A stretch of DNA of 64,000 bases from Clostridium sp. AN503 (GTDB taxonomy: Bacteria > Bacillota > Clostridia > Lachnospirales > Lachnospiraceae). Each line of letters begins with the position of its first letter. Position 1 is the first letter of the stretch. The stretch is taken from positions 868,001-932,000 of the forward strand of contig NZ_JBFDTP010000001.1 in assembly GCF_040719375.1 (NCBI RefSeq). Direction: 5' to 3'. Of this stretch, positions 17,765 to 24,948 are shown in pieces. The translations under genes and the position numbers were made by a program. A model generated the notes under the pieces. The model did not search any database. It was not told the origin of the DNA and was given only the letters and a program-made list of their open reading frames with translations.

Positions 17765-18975
17765 AGATAAAAAACAGATGGGGCTATGTCGCTCTTGGAA
17801 TTTTAATTCTGATTTTTTCCGGAATGGTTTATGCCTGGAGTGTAATGTCAGCCCCCATTGCGTCTGAATTCAGCCAATGGACCAAAGGAGAGCTGTCCTT
17901 GACCTTTACAATTACTATGAGCGGTTTTTGTATCGGGGGATTTTGGGGCGGTCTTGTCTCAGAACGGCTGAAGGCAGGCATACGCATAGGGATTGCAGCG
18001 ATCTTGTTCCTGCTGGCCTTGTTCCTGTCGGCTGGAACAAAAAGCCTGTGGCAGCTTTATATCGGCTTTGGTATTCTGGGAGGCTTTGCCTCCGGGCTTT
18101 CCTATAACGCAGTGATCGGAACGGTACTTAAATGGTTTCCGGACCGACAGGGTACTGTTTCCGGTCTTTTGCTGATGGGGTTTGGAATCGGCAGCTTTCT
18201 GATCGGAAAAGTGTATGCGGCAGTCTTATCGGCAGGAATGGCTGATTGGAGACAGCTCTTCCGGCTGTTTGGAATCATTGTTTTTGTGGTACTGGTCATG
18301 GCGGGAACTTTTATCCGGCAGCCGGAAAAAGATTTTGTGGCCCCAGTCGCTTCGGCTGGGAAAGGGGCGTCAGAAAAGACGCAGACGAGAGACATAAAAA
18401 CCATGGCTATGCTGAAAACCTCTTCCTTTTGGTTCTACGCTGTCTGGACAATCCTTCTGGGTTCCTCAGCGCTGGCTTTGATCGCACAGGCGGGCGGCAT
18501 TGTGCTGGAGGTAGCGCCGGGGAGTTCTGCCAATACCATTGCGACAGCAGTGGGAATGATCTCTGTTTTTAATGGAGCGGGAAGGGTTTTATTTGGCGGA
18601 CTGTTTGACAAACTGGGCTATCGGAAGAATATGCTTTTGAATAACGCCATGTATCTTATCTCGGTTTTGGTTACGATTCTGGGGCTGAAGACAGGAAGCT
18701 TCCCGATTTTAATTGTGAGTTTTATCTGTTTTGGCTTATCTTACGGAGGCGTGACCCCGACAAATTCCGCTTTTATTCTCTCGTTTTATGGAAGCAGATA
18801 TTATCCGGTGAATTTTTCGATCATCAATATGAATTTGATCCTGTCTTCCTTTGGGGGAACATTGGCTGGCATGATCTATGACAGGCAAGGCACATATCTG
18901 AGTATTTTTGTCATTATGATCGTTGCGGTTCTGCTGGGAACCATATGCACGCTTTTGATCCGGAGACCGGAATAG
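17761..18975 (+). CDS. MFS transporter, oxalate/formate antiporter-like (OFA)
   Basis: A 404-aa membrane protein with 12 predicted helices. The opening WGYVALGILILIFSGMVYAWSV and the loop between helices 2 and 3 resemble the OFA branch of the major facilitator superfamily. Its ATG overlaps the ligase stop (ATGA) and GGAAGG lies upstream, so it is translated with the CoA pathway. One reading is substrate/product antiport, with GntP as a second uptake route. This is inference from family and context. Confidence 0.87.
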   Translation: MKIKNRWGYVALGILILIFSGMVYAWSVMSAPIASEFSQWTKGELSLTFTITMSGFCIGGFWGGLVSERLKAGIRIGIAAILFLLALFLSAGTKSLWQLYIGFGILGGFASGLSYNAVIGTVLKWFPDRQGTVSGLLLMGFGIGSFLIGKVYAAVLSAGMADWRQLFRLFGIIVFVVLVMAGTFIRQPEKDFVAPVASAGKGASEKTQTRDIKTMAMLKTSSFWFYAVWTILLGSSALALIAQAGGIVLEVAPGSSANTIATAVGMISVFNGAGRVLFGGLFDKLGYRKNMLLNNAMYLISVLVTILGLKTGSFPILIVSFICFGLSYGGVTPTNSAFILSFYGSRYYPVNFSIINMNLILSSFGGTLAGMIYDRQGTYLSIFVIMIVAVLLGTICTLLIRRPE

Positions 18976-19030
18976 TATATACCCCAGTTGAGTATGCGAT
19001 ACTTCAGCGACCAGGAAAACAACAACAATG

Positions 19031-19060
19031 TAGGGTACGGTTATCGCCGTACCCTATCCC
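19031..19060 (+). terminator. terminator of the CoA-pathway operon
   Basis: A perfect 10-bp stem TAGGGTACGG/CCGTACCCTA with a 6-base loop is followed by TCCCTTT. It is 55 bases after the MFS stop and may also serve the convergent gene on the other strand. Confidence 0.7.
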
Positions 19061-19074
19061 TTTATATAACCTTA

Positions 19075-19953
19075 TTATTGCTCCACAAACCTTGCTGCGC
19101 CCTGCATCCAGATCTGCCCCTTAAATCTGCGTCCCACCCTCGGCTCTCCCACCAGATCCCTTTTCGCAACGCCCACATGGAATACCATATCGTTGCAGTC
19201 AAGAGTCAGGTCATATACTTCCTCGCCGGTTACGCGGTTCTGCTTCACATCAATACGGGTGATCTCGCCTATGACCGAATACTGGTCACACTCGATCCCG
19301 CAGGGCATAAAACAGGAATCCACGATGGAATAGATATCCTCTTTCATCACCCGCCTGGATATCTGAGAATACATATCAATATCCTCGATGGTCAGCGTCT
19401 CCATGGCGTCCTCGTCGCCATTCTTGGCAGCCTCCAAAAGGCTGTTGCGGTCCTTGGTGGCAACCCGCGCCATCTCGATCTGCTTCCTGGTCTTGTGCAG
19501 GGGAAGCAGGATCTTGCCCTCCATGGCAAGCCCCGTCAAGTTCACCGACTCCACCTTTCTGGACATCCTGTCCAGCTTCCTCTCCCGGTACTCAAATCCG
19601 TTCTCCAGATAAAAGATCAGGGATATCCCTACACGGTATTCATCCAAAAGCCCCGCGTACGTTTCCTTCTCCGTGTGACGCTGGATGGAACAGTCGGCAG
19701 TGGACGACACATCGCTTCCTGCCAGGTACGGATAATAATACTCCCGTTTAAACACGCCGTGCTCATCTGTCTCTCCCATCATCACCAAACCCATCCCCGG
19801 CGCCACTTCCGCCCTGACCTCACAGAGGTTGGTATCCGTATCTATCTGTATCCGCCGCCGCGTTCCCGTCTGTTCCAGCTCCGCAAGCAGCTTCTCTATC
19901 TCTCTTTTCTTCTGGTATGTGCTGAATCCAATGCTTCTCAAAAACCTGTGCAT
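19075..19953 (-). CDS. conserved Lachnospiraceae protein, DUF3881-like
   Basis: A 292-aa soluble protein beginning MHRFLRSIGF. I recall this opening and overall pattern from the DUF3881 family, which is common in Lachnospiraceae and has no known role. No enzyme motif, signal peptide or membrane helix is visible. The middle carries charged helices and the end has a beta-rich domain with CDQYSVIGEI and RVGRRFKGQIWM. It stands alone between the operon terminator and the palindromic element. The family name is from memory and unverified. Confidence 0.65.
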   Translation of the reverse strand: MHRFLRSIGFSTYQKKREIEKLLAELEQTGTRRRIQIDTDTNLCEVRAEVAPGMGLVMMGETDEHGVFKREYYYPYLAGSDVSSTADCSIQRHTEKETYAGLLDEYRVGISLIFYLENGFEYRERKLDRMSRKVESVNLTGLAMEGKILLPLHKTRKQIEMARVATKDRNSLLEAAKNGDEDAMETLTIEDIDMYSQISRRVMKEDIYSIVDSCFMPCGIECDQYSVIGEITRIDVKQNRVTGEEVYDLTLDCNDMVFHVGVAKRDLVGEPRVGRRFKGQIWMQGAARFVEQ

Positions 19954-20141
19954 CCTGTCACCTTCTTACTTTTCTTACTTTTGACCGCCTTCATAAAGTT
20001 AAAGAAAAGGCGAAGAAACACCTCCGCCCCGCTCTTTGTATGCATTATAACCCATGACCAACTATTTTTCAATAACAAACCCACCTTGCCCTTTTCCCAA
20101 CCGTTTCCTTCCCCGCCATTCCCCCATACGCCAGTCCCGTA

Positions 20142-20426
20142 GTTTCCGCATTTTGCAGCGGCGGCGGGCATGGGACGGGGGACGGGGAATCGGACAGCAA
20201 GGTTTTTGTGACTTTGCAGGCCATTAGAGACTGTTAGCCTCCGGGATTTTCTGTTCTGACAGAGAAAGGGGTTGTCTGAGCGACAGCGAGTTGCCCCTTT
20301 CCCTGTCAGGCATTTAAGAAAATCCCGGAGGCTTACAGTCACTTATGGCCGAAACCGGAACAAAAACCTGCTGTCCGATTCCCCGTCCCCCGTCCCACGC
20401 CCGCCGCCGCTGCAAAATGCGGAAAC
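20142..20426. repeat. 285-bp imperfect palindromic element
   Basis: The GC-rich left arm from 20142 is repeated in inverted form up to 20426. The outer 60-odd bases of each arm are nearly identical. Then comes a partly matching stretch, a perfect inner 16-base pair (GCCTCCGGGATTTTCT near 20236 with its complement near 20317), and an inner stem of GACAGAGAAAGGGG type around 20258-20307. The full unit would form one very long hairpin. It has no coding capacity of its own. It could be a MITE-like palindromic repeat and also a transcription stop for the kdpE-like gene, whose stop lies 9 bases away. Confidence 0.8.
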
Positions 20427-20434
20427 GGACCCAT

Positions 20435-21133
20435 TTACACCCTCAGCATCCGGTACCCGATCCCCACATGGGTCTGGATATACTGGGGCGAGGACGGGTC
20501 CTTCTCGATCTTTTTGCGCAGTGTCGCCATAAACACCCGCAGCGAAGCCACGTCATTGTCCCAGGAGCTGCCCCACACCTCCCGCGTGATATAGGAGTGG
20601 GTCAGGACCTTTCCCACGTTCTTTGCCAGAAGGCACAAAAGCTTGTACTCAAGCGGCGTCAGATGCAGTTCCGTATCCTTTAAGAATACGCAGCAGGACG
20701 CGTAATCGATCCGCAGATCTCCATTTTCAAAAACAGAGCTGTCGCCCGCCCCATCGGCCGCCATATAGCTGAGCCTGCGGAACGTCACCCGCAGCCTTGC
20801 CAGCAGCTCCTCCACCGAAAACGGCTTCGTCAGATAATCATCCGCCCCCGCATCCAACGCCTCGATCTTGTCAGTCTCCTCACTGCGGGCGCTGATGACG
20901 ATGATCGGCATTTTCGACCAGGTGCGCACCTTCCTTATGACCTCCACACCATCCATATCCGGCAGGCCCAGGTCTAAGAGCATCACATCCGGGTTGTGGG
21001 ATACGGCCTCCAGGATCGCATTCTCACCATTGCCGGCAGTGCGGTATTTATAATTATGGGTTTCCAGGGTTGTTGCTATCAGGTTGCAGATGGCGGCATC
21101 GTCCTCCACAACCAGTACCATTGATTTATTCAC
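20435..21133 (-). CDS. kdpE: KdpE-type response regulator
   Basis: A 232-aa OmpR-family regulator. The receiver has D11/D12, phospho-acceptor Asp54 (MLLDLGLPDMDG) and the YLTKPF lysine. The winged helix carries LTPLEYKLLCLLAKNVGKVLTH and the C-terminal HVGIGYRM typical of KdpE. It overlaps the kinase gene by 8 bases and is translated after it. No kdpFABC genes are in the window, so the regulated potassium system is elsewhere or the pair has another target. Confidence 0.85.
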   Translation of the reverse strand: MNKSMVLVVEDDAAICNLIATTLETHNYKYRTAGNGENAILEAVSHNPDVMLLDLGLPDMDGVEVIRKVRTWSKMPIIVISARSEETDKIEALDAGADDYLTKPFSVEELLARLRVTFRRLSYMAADGAGDSSVFENGDLRIDYASCCVFLKDTELHLTPLEYKLLCLLAKNVGKVLTHSYITREVWGSSWDNDVASLRVFMATLRKKIEKDPSSPQYIQTHVGIGYRMLRV

Positions 21134-22679
21134 GTAAGGTTACCTCCTCCTCCGGCAGCGTAAACCGGAATAATGCCCCTTTGGGCTGATTATCCAATAC
21201 TTTGATCCCGCCTCCATGGGCCGTGATGATCGTGCGGCACAGAGACAGGCCCAGTCCTAAGCTCCGGCGGCTGTCCACCACACCGGTCTCCACCACGTAG
21301 AACCGGTCGAAGATCCGCTCCTTTGCCTCATCCGGGATCCCATTCCCATTGTCCGCTATATCCACCACCACTTTTCCGTCCTGACGGAATGCGGATAACC
21401 GGATCTCTGAACCGGGCGGCGTGTACTTTATGGCATTGTCCACGATATTGACGATCACCTGCATGATCAGCTTGGCGTCGATCTTCACCAGCAGGAAATC
21501 CTCCGAAGGCTGCACCGTGATCTTGTGCTCTTCCTTCTTCCGGTTCACATGCTGGAGCGCCTCTGTGATCACCTCGTCGATCAGCTCCGTGGAGAGATGG
21601 AGCTGCATGGTGCCGTCCTCGATCCTGGTGACGGACAGCAGGTTTTCCACCAGGTTGATCAGCCACAGGGAGTCATCGTAAATGTTCTCATAGAGCTGCC
21701 TTCTGCTGGCCCCGTCCATATCATCCGCATTTGCCAGCAGGATGCCAGCATTGCCCGTGATCGTGGTCAGCGGCGTCCGCAGGTCGTGGGAAATGGAACG
21801 GAGCAGATTGGCACGAAGCTGCTCATTTTTCGCTAACAGGGCGCTCTCCTCCCTGGCCCGCAGCGCCTCCTCTTTCTCCAGCGCCAGGGCGCATTCACCC
21901 AGGATCGAGAGCGTAATACTGTATTCAAACGATTCCAGCTCTTCCGCTGCTCCCGGCACCGGGATCGCAACCACGCCATACACTTTATCACCTGACCGGA
22001 TCGCAAGATGCAGACAAGAGGCGTCGCTCATTTTATCGGTGGTGGCTCCTGCATTTTCCTTGTTCTGGTATACCCACAGGGCTGCCGCCCGTTCGCTCTC
22101 GCTGGTATACTCCGCCTTCTGGAGCATCTTTTTTTCCAGGGACTCTTCCCCCTCCTTAAGCTTTGCCGGGAACCAGAACGCTTCCGAAAGTCCCCCCTCC
22201 TCCACAAGATATATCACGATATCCCGTTTTAAAAGCTTCACCAGCTGTCCTGCAACTACCGATACCATCTCGCGCCGGTCGCTCTTCTGCTGGATCATCT
22301 GGTTCGTCTCCAAAAGGATCTGAGTCCTAAACGCCGCTTCGGACGAAGCCTTCATCTGCTGTTTCATCTGAACCGCCAGGGTACTGGTAATAAACGCTGT
22401 CAGAAACATAGTCAGGAAGGTGACTGGATAGTCATCGCTGTATGCTTTCAGGGTAAAATAAGGCACTGTAAAAAAATAGTTGAAGGCCAGCACGCTGACC
22501 ACGGATGAGATCAGGCTGTAGATCTTTTTAGAGGTGACGACTGCAGTCAGCAGTACGCCGATAATATATGCCATGACCATATTGGAATCCGACATATCCA
22601 TATGCCGGAATACCATACCTACCCCGGTTGCCGCTGCCAAGAGCAGCAGGCTCTTTACAATGTCTGCCACCAGTGTCAT
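21126..22679 (-). CDS. kdpD: KdpD-like sensor histidine kinase, short form
   Basis: About 517 aa, compared with nearly 900 in E. coli KdpD. The N-terminal KdpD sensor and universal-stress domains are missing. It starts with the four-helix DUF4118 membrane block (about 8-108), then a GAF-like region (about 125-270), then a kinase core with His298 (SISHDLRTPL), N box (VDNAIKYTPPG) and G boxes (DNGNGIP, GLGLSLCR). The ATG at 22679 has GGAGCG upstream and fits the family better than the ATG at 22724. Loss of the cytoplasmic sensor suggests different input from classical KdpD. Confidence 0.85.
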   Translation of the reverse strand: MTLVADIVKSLLLLAAATGVGMVFRHMDMSDSNMVMAYIIGVLLTAVVTSKKIYSLISSVVSVLAFNYFFTVPYFTLKAYSDDYPVTFLTMFLTAFITSTLAVQMKQQMKASSEAAFRTQILLETNQMIQQKSDRREMVSVVAGQLVKLLKRDIVIYLVEEGGLSEAFWFPAKLKEGEESLEKKMLQKAEYTSESERAAALWVYQNKENAGATTDKMSDASCLHLAIRSGDKVYGVVAIPVPGAAEELESFEYSITLSILGECALALEKEEALRAREESALLAKNEQLRANLLRSISHDLRTPLTTITGNAGILLANADDMDGASRRQLYENIYDDSLWLINLVENLLSVTRIEDGTMQLHLSTELIDEVITEALQHVNRKKEEHKITVQPSEDFLLVKIDAKLIMQVIVNIVDNAIKYTPPGSEIRLSAFRQDGKVVVDIADNGNGIPDEAKERIFDRFYVVETGVVDSRRSLGLGLSLCRTIITAHGGGIKVLDNQPKGALFRFTLPEEEVTLRE

Positions 22680-22845
22680 CCGCTCGCTCCTATGAAACCG
22701 GGCTGTCCTCCCACCTCTTTCCATATCGCTGCCCTCTCCCTCTGTTCTCCTGATCTAAACTGTATTTTCTTCCCCAATCCCTGCTGTTTTCCTAGATTAT
22801 AACATATTTATTTTCTTCTATGTGAACAGGCCCTGCGTTTAGGCA

Positions 22846-22957
22846 TTAAGATTATATTAAATTCAGTAAATGTTCCTGATTTTATTTCAAATCTTAATCT
22901 CATCTTAACATGAATGCAAAAACCCCAACCCCAAACTAATGCGCCATGTTCTATAAT
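22846..22957 (+). promoter_or_regulatory. candidate KdpE-type operators and promoter of the small membrane gene
   Basis: Two ATCTTAA direct repeats start at 22891 and 22902, exactly 11 bases apart, and an inverted copy TTAAGAT lies at 22846-22852. A -10 TATAAT follows at 22952-22957 with no good -35. The layout suits activation by an OmpR-family regulator, and the divergent kdpDE pair is the obvious candidate. The rest of the 340-base gap between the two start codons shows nothing else clear. Confidence 0.4.
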
Positions 22958-23017
22958 AAAATTAGATAAAAGATAACATGGGTTAAGTTTCCAGATTTCA
23001 GGAAAGGGAGTGATGAT

Positions 23018-23218
23018 ATGTCAGGAATTCTGCTGGTCGGTACTTTTGTATTTATATTCTTTTTTGGTTACCATATGGCTGATATTTTAGACCACTTTCT
23101 TGACACCAACCGCTTTTATCCACAGGATGACGACATAGAGAACATCATCCAGAGCGAGGAACTGTCAGGCCAGGAACTCACAGGTTTTCAGCATACTGCC
23201 GCACACCGGGCGTCCTGA
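23018..23218 (+). CDS. small single-pass membrane protein
   Basis: A 66-aa protein with one hydrophobic helix at residues 3-22 (ILLVGTFVFIFFFGYHMA) and an acidic, soluble C-terminal tail. AAAGGGAG is well placed before the ATG and a strong terminator follows the stop, so it is probably a real monocistronic gene. It is divergent from the kdpD-like gene and could be a target or an accessory of that system. It is not similar by eye to KdpF beyond being small and membrane-bound. Confidence 0.6.
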   Translation: MSGILLVGTFVFIFFFGYHMADILDHFLDTNRFYPQDDDIENIIQSEELSGQELTGFQHTAAHRAS

Positions 23219-23252
23219 TCTCCATTTGACCGATACCATATCACTATACCAG

Positions 23253-23308
23253 AAATGCCGCAGACAATGAATACTCATTCATACTCATTGTTTTGCGGCA
23301 TTCTTTTT
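23253..23308 (+). terminator. terminator after the small membrane protein
   Basis: The stem of about 22 bp brings AATGCCGCAgACAATGA and its complement TCATTGTTTTGCGGCATT together, followed by CTTTTT. Confidence 0.85.
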
Positions 23309-23374
23309 ATCACAGGCCGTACAGGCATTCATCCAGCCTTGTACAGCCTGTATCCATATTTTAGTGCAGATCCC

Positions 23375-24709
23375 TTATACAACTCCCTGTGCCATCATCG
23401 CATCCACAACTTTTTCAAAGCCTGCGATATTGGCGCCAGCTACGTAGTTGCCTTCCACGCCATAGCGTCTTGCTGCATCATCCGCTTTTGCAAAGATATT
23501 CCCCATGATACCCTTCAGCTTTGCGTCCACTTCTTCCGCAGTCCAGGAAAGCCTCTGGCTGTTCTGGCTCATCTCCAGCGCGGAGGTAGCTACGCCGCCT
23601 GCGTTGGCAGCCTTACCCGGCATGAACAGCATACCGTTTGCCTGAATGAACTCGGTAGCTTCTCTGGTGGTCGGCATATTGGCGCCTTCTGCCACTGCGA
23701 AGCAGCCGTTTGCTTTCAGCGTCTTTGCATCGTCTAAGTTCAGCTCATTCTGGGTAGCACATGGCAGCGCGATATCACAGGGCACCGTCCAGATGCCTCT
23801 GCCATCCGTATAGACTGCTCCCGGAACAGCATCCACATACTCTTTGATCCGTCCGCGACGTACTTCCTTGATCTCCTTGACCACATCCAGGTTAATGCCG
23901 TCCTTGTCATAGATATAACCGTTGGAGTCGCTCAGCGCCACAACCTTCGCGCCAAGCTGCTGTGCTTTCTCGGTAGCATAGATCGCCACGTTACCAGAAC
24001 CGGAGATGACAACCGTTTTGCCAGCCAGCTCCTTACCGTTGTGCTTCAACATCTCGTCCAGGATATACACCAGGCCGTAACCGGTAGCCTGGGTCCTCAC
24101 CAGGGACCCGCCGTAATTTAAGCCCTTGCCGGTCAGAACGCCCTCATACAGGCCGGTCAGACGCTTATACTGTCCGTACAGATATCCGATCTCCCTTGCA
24201 CCTACACCGATGTCGCCTGCCGGTACATCCTGGTCGGCCCCGATGTATTTGAAAAGCTCCGTCATGAAGCTCTGGCAGAATGCCATCACCTCTCTGTCGG
24301 ACTTGCCCTTCGGGTCAAAGTTGGAACCGCCCTTACCTCCGCCGATGGGAAGTCCCGTCAGGGAGTTTTTAAATACCTGCTCAAAACCGAGGAATTTTAA
24401 AATGCCCTGGTTGACAGACGGATGCAGACGCAGCCCGCCCTTGTACGGTCCGATCGCACTGTTGAACTGCACGCGGTATCCCTTGTTCACCTGTACCTGT
24501 CCGTTGTCATCTACCCACGGCACACGGAAGGAAATAATGCGCTCCGGCTCTACAATGCGCTCCAGCAGCGCCATCTTGCGGTATTTCTCCTCATTGGCGT
24601 CAATCACCAGCTTTAAGGAATCCAGAACTTCCTTCACTGCCTGATGGAATTCTGCTTCTCCAGGATTCTGCTCTACTACTTTTGCATAGATCTCGTCAAC
24701 ATAAGACAT
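23375..24709 (-). CDS. gdhA: NADP-type glutamate dehydrogenase
   Basis: About 444 aa, the usual length of the hexameric bacterial family. The substrate-binding region PIGGGKGGSNFDPKG includes the active-site lysine. A Rossmann segment VVISGSGNVAIYATEKA and the downstream EGANMPTT are clear. It converts 2-oxoglutarate and ammonium to glutamate, or the reverse, and links to aspartase and serine dehydratase nearby as nitrogen metabolism. The ATG at 24709 lies nine bases after AAGGAGG; the ATG at 24715 is too close to the ribosome site. A structured leader precedes it. Confidence 0.95.
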   Translation of the reverse strand: MSYVDEIYAKVVEQNPGEAEFHQAVKEVLDSLKLVIDANEEKYRKMALLERIVEPERIISFRVPWVDDNGQVQVNKGYRVQFNSAIGPYKGGLRLHPSVNQGILKFLGFEQVFKNSLTGLPIGGGKGGSNFDPKGKSDREVMAFCQSFMTELFKYIGADQDVPAGDIGVGAREIGYLYGQYKRLTGLYEGVLTGKGLNYGGSLVRTQATGYGLVYILDEMLKHNGKELAGKTVVISGSGNVAIYATEKAQQLGAKVVALSDSNGYIYDKDGINLDVVKEIKEVRRGRIKEYVDAVPGAVYTDGRGIWTVPCDIALPCATQNELNLDDAKTLKANGCFAVAEGANMPTTREATEFIQANGMLFMPGKAANAGGVATSALEMSQNSQRLSWTAEEVDAKLKGIMGNIFAKADDAARRYGVEGNYVAGANIAGFEKVVDAMMAQGVV

Positions 24710-24831
24710 TTTCATAATCCTCCTTATTCTAACATTCTTCTGTTCCTACTCGTGAAACAAAGAGTTCCGCCTGCGGAACTGCCGCGCGGAGCGTTTTTGA
24801 TCCACAGGACGTCATTTCCTGTGAATTAAAA

Positions 24832-24870
24832 ACAAAAAGACCCTGCCTCTCCTGGCAGAGCCTCATTGCT
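24832..24870 (-). promoter_or_regulatory. candidate attenuator in the gdhA leader
   Basis: On the minus strand the stem CTCTGCC-AGGAGA-GGCAGGG is followed by TCTTTTTG. It begins about 20-50 bases after the predicted start point. Just upstream, AGAGC can pair with GCTCT, which overlaps the left arm of the terminator, giving two exclusive folds. It could instead be the terminator of the upstream ABC-F gene. A further terminator-like stem (AGTTCCGC/GCGGAACT) follows before the ribosome site. Confidence 0.45.
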
Positions 24871-24888
24871 CTCAACGTATCGTAGAAA

Positions 24889-24917
24889 ATTATAGCAATT
24901 TAATGAGCTAAAGTCAA
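24889..24917 (-). promoter_or_regulatory. gdhA promoter
   Basis: -35 TTGACT (24912-24917), 17-base spacer, -10 TATAAT (24889-24894) on the minus strand. Confidence 0.7.
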
Positions 24918-24948
24918 TAACTTATTTTTAATGTTTACCACGTTTTTG

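Noticed and set aside
9502..18975. Naming the operon caiABCDE-fix for carnitine
   Set aside because: No BCCT carrier, no CaiE, and the dehydrogenase motif is Bcd-like; the substrate is left open.
18988..20142. A 384-codon plus-strand open frame
   Set aside because: It lies opposite the DUF3881-like gene, has no ribosome site, and its protein is rich in His/Pro/Leu as expected for an antisense shadow.
24720..24890. A known riboswitch in the gdhA leader
   Set aside because: No glutamine-riboswitch or T-box core was recognisable; only hairpins are claimed.
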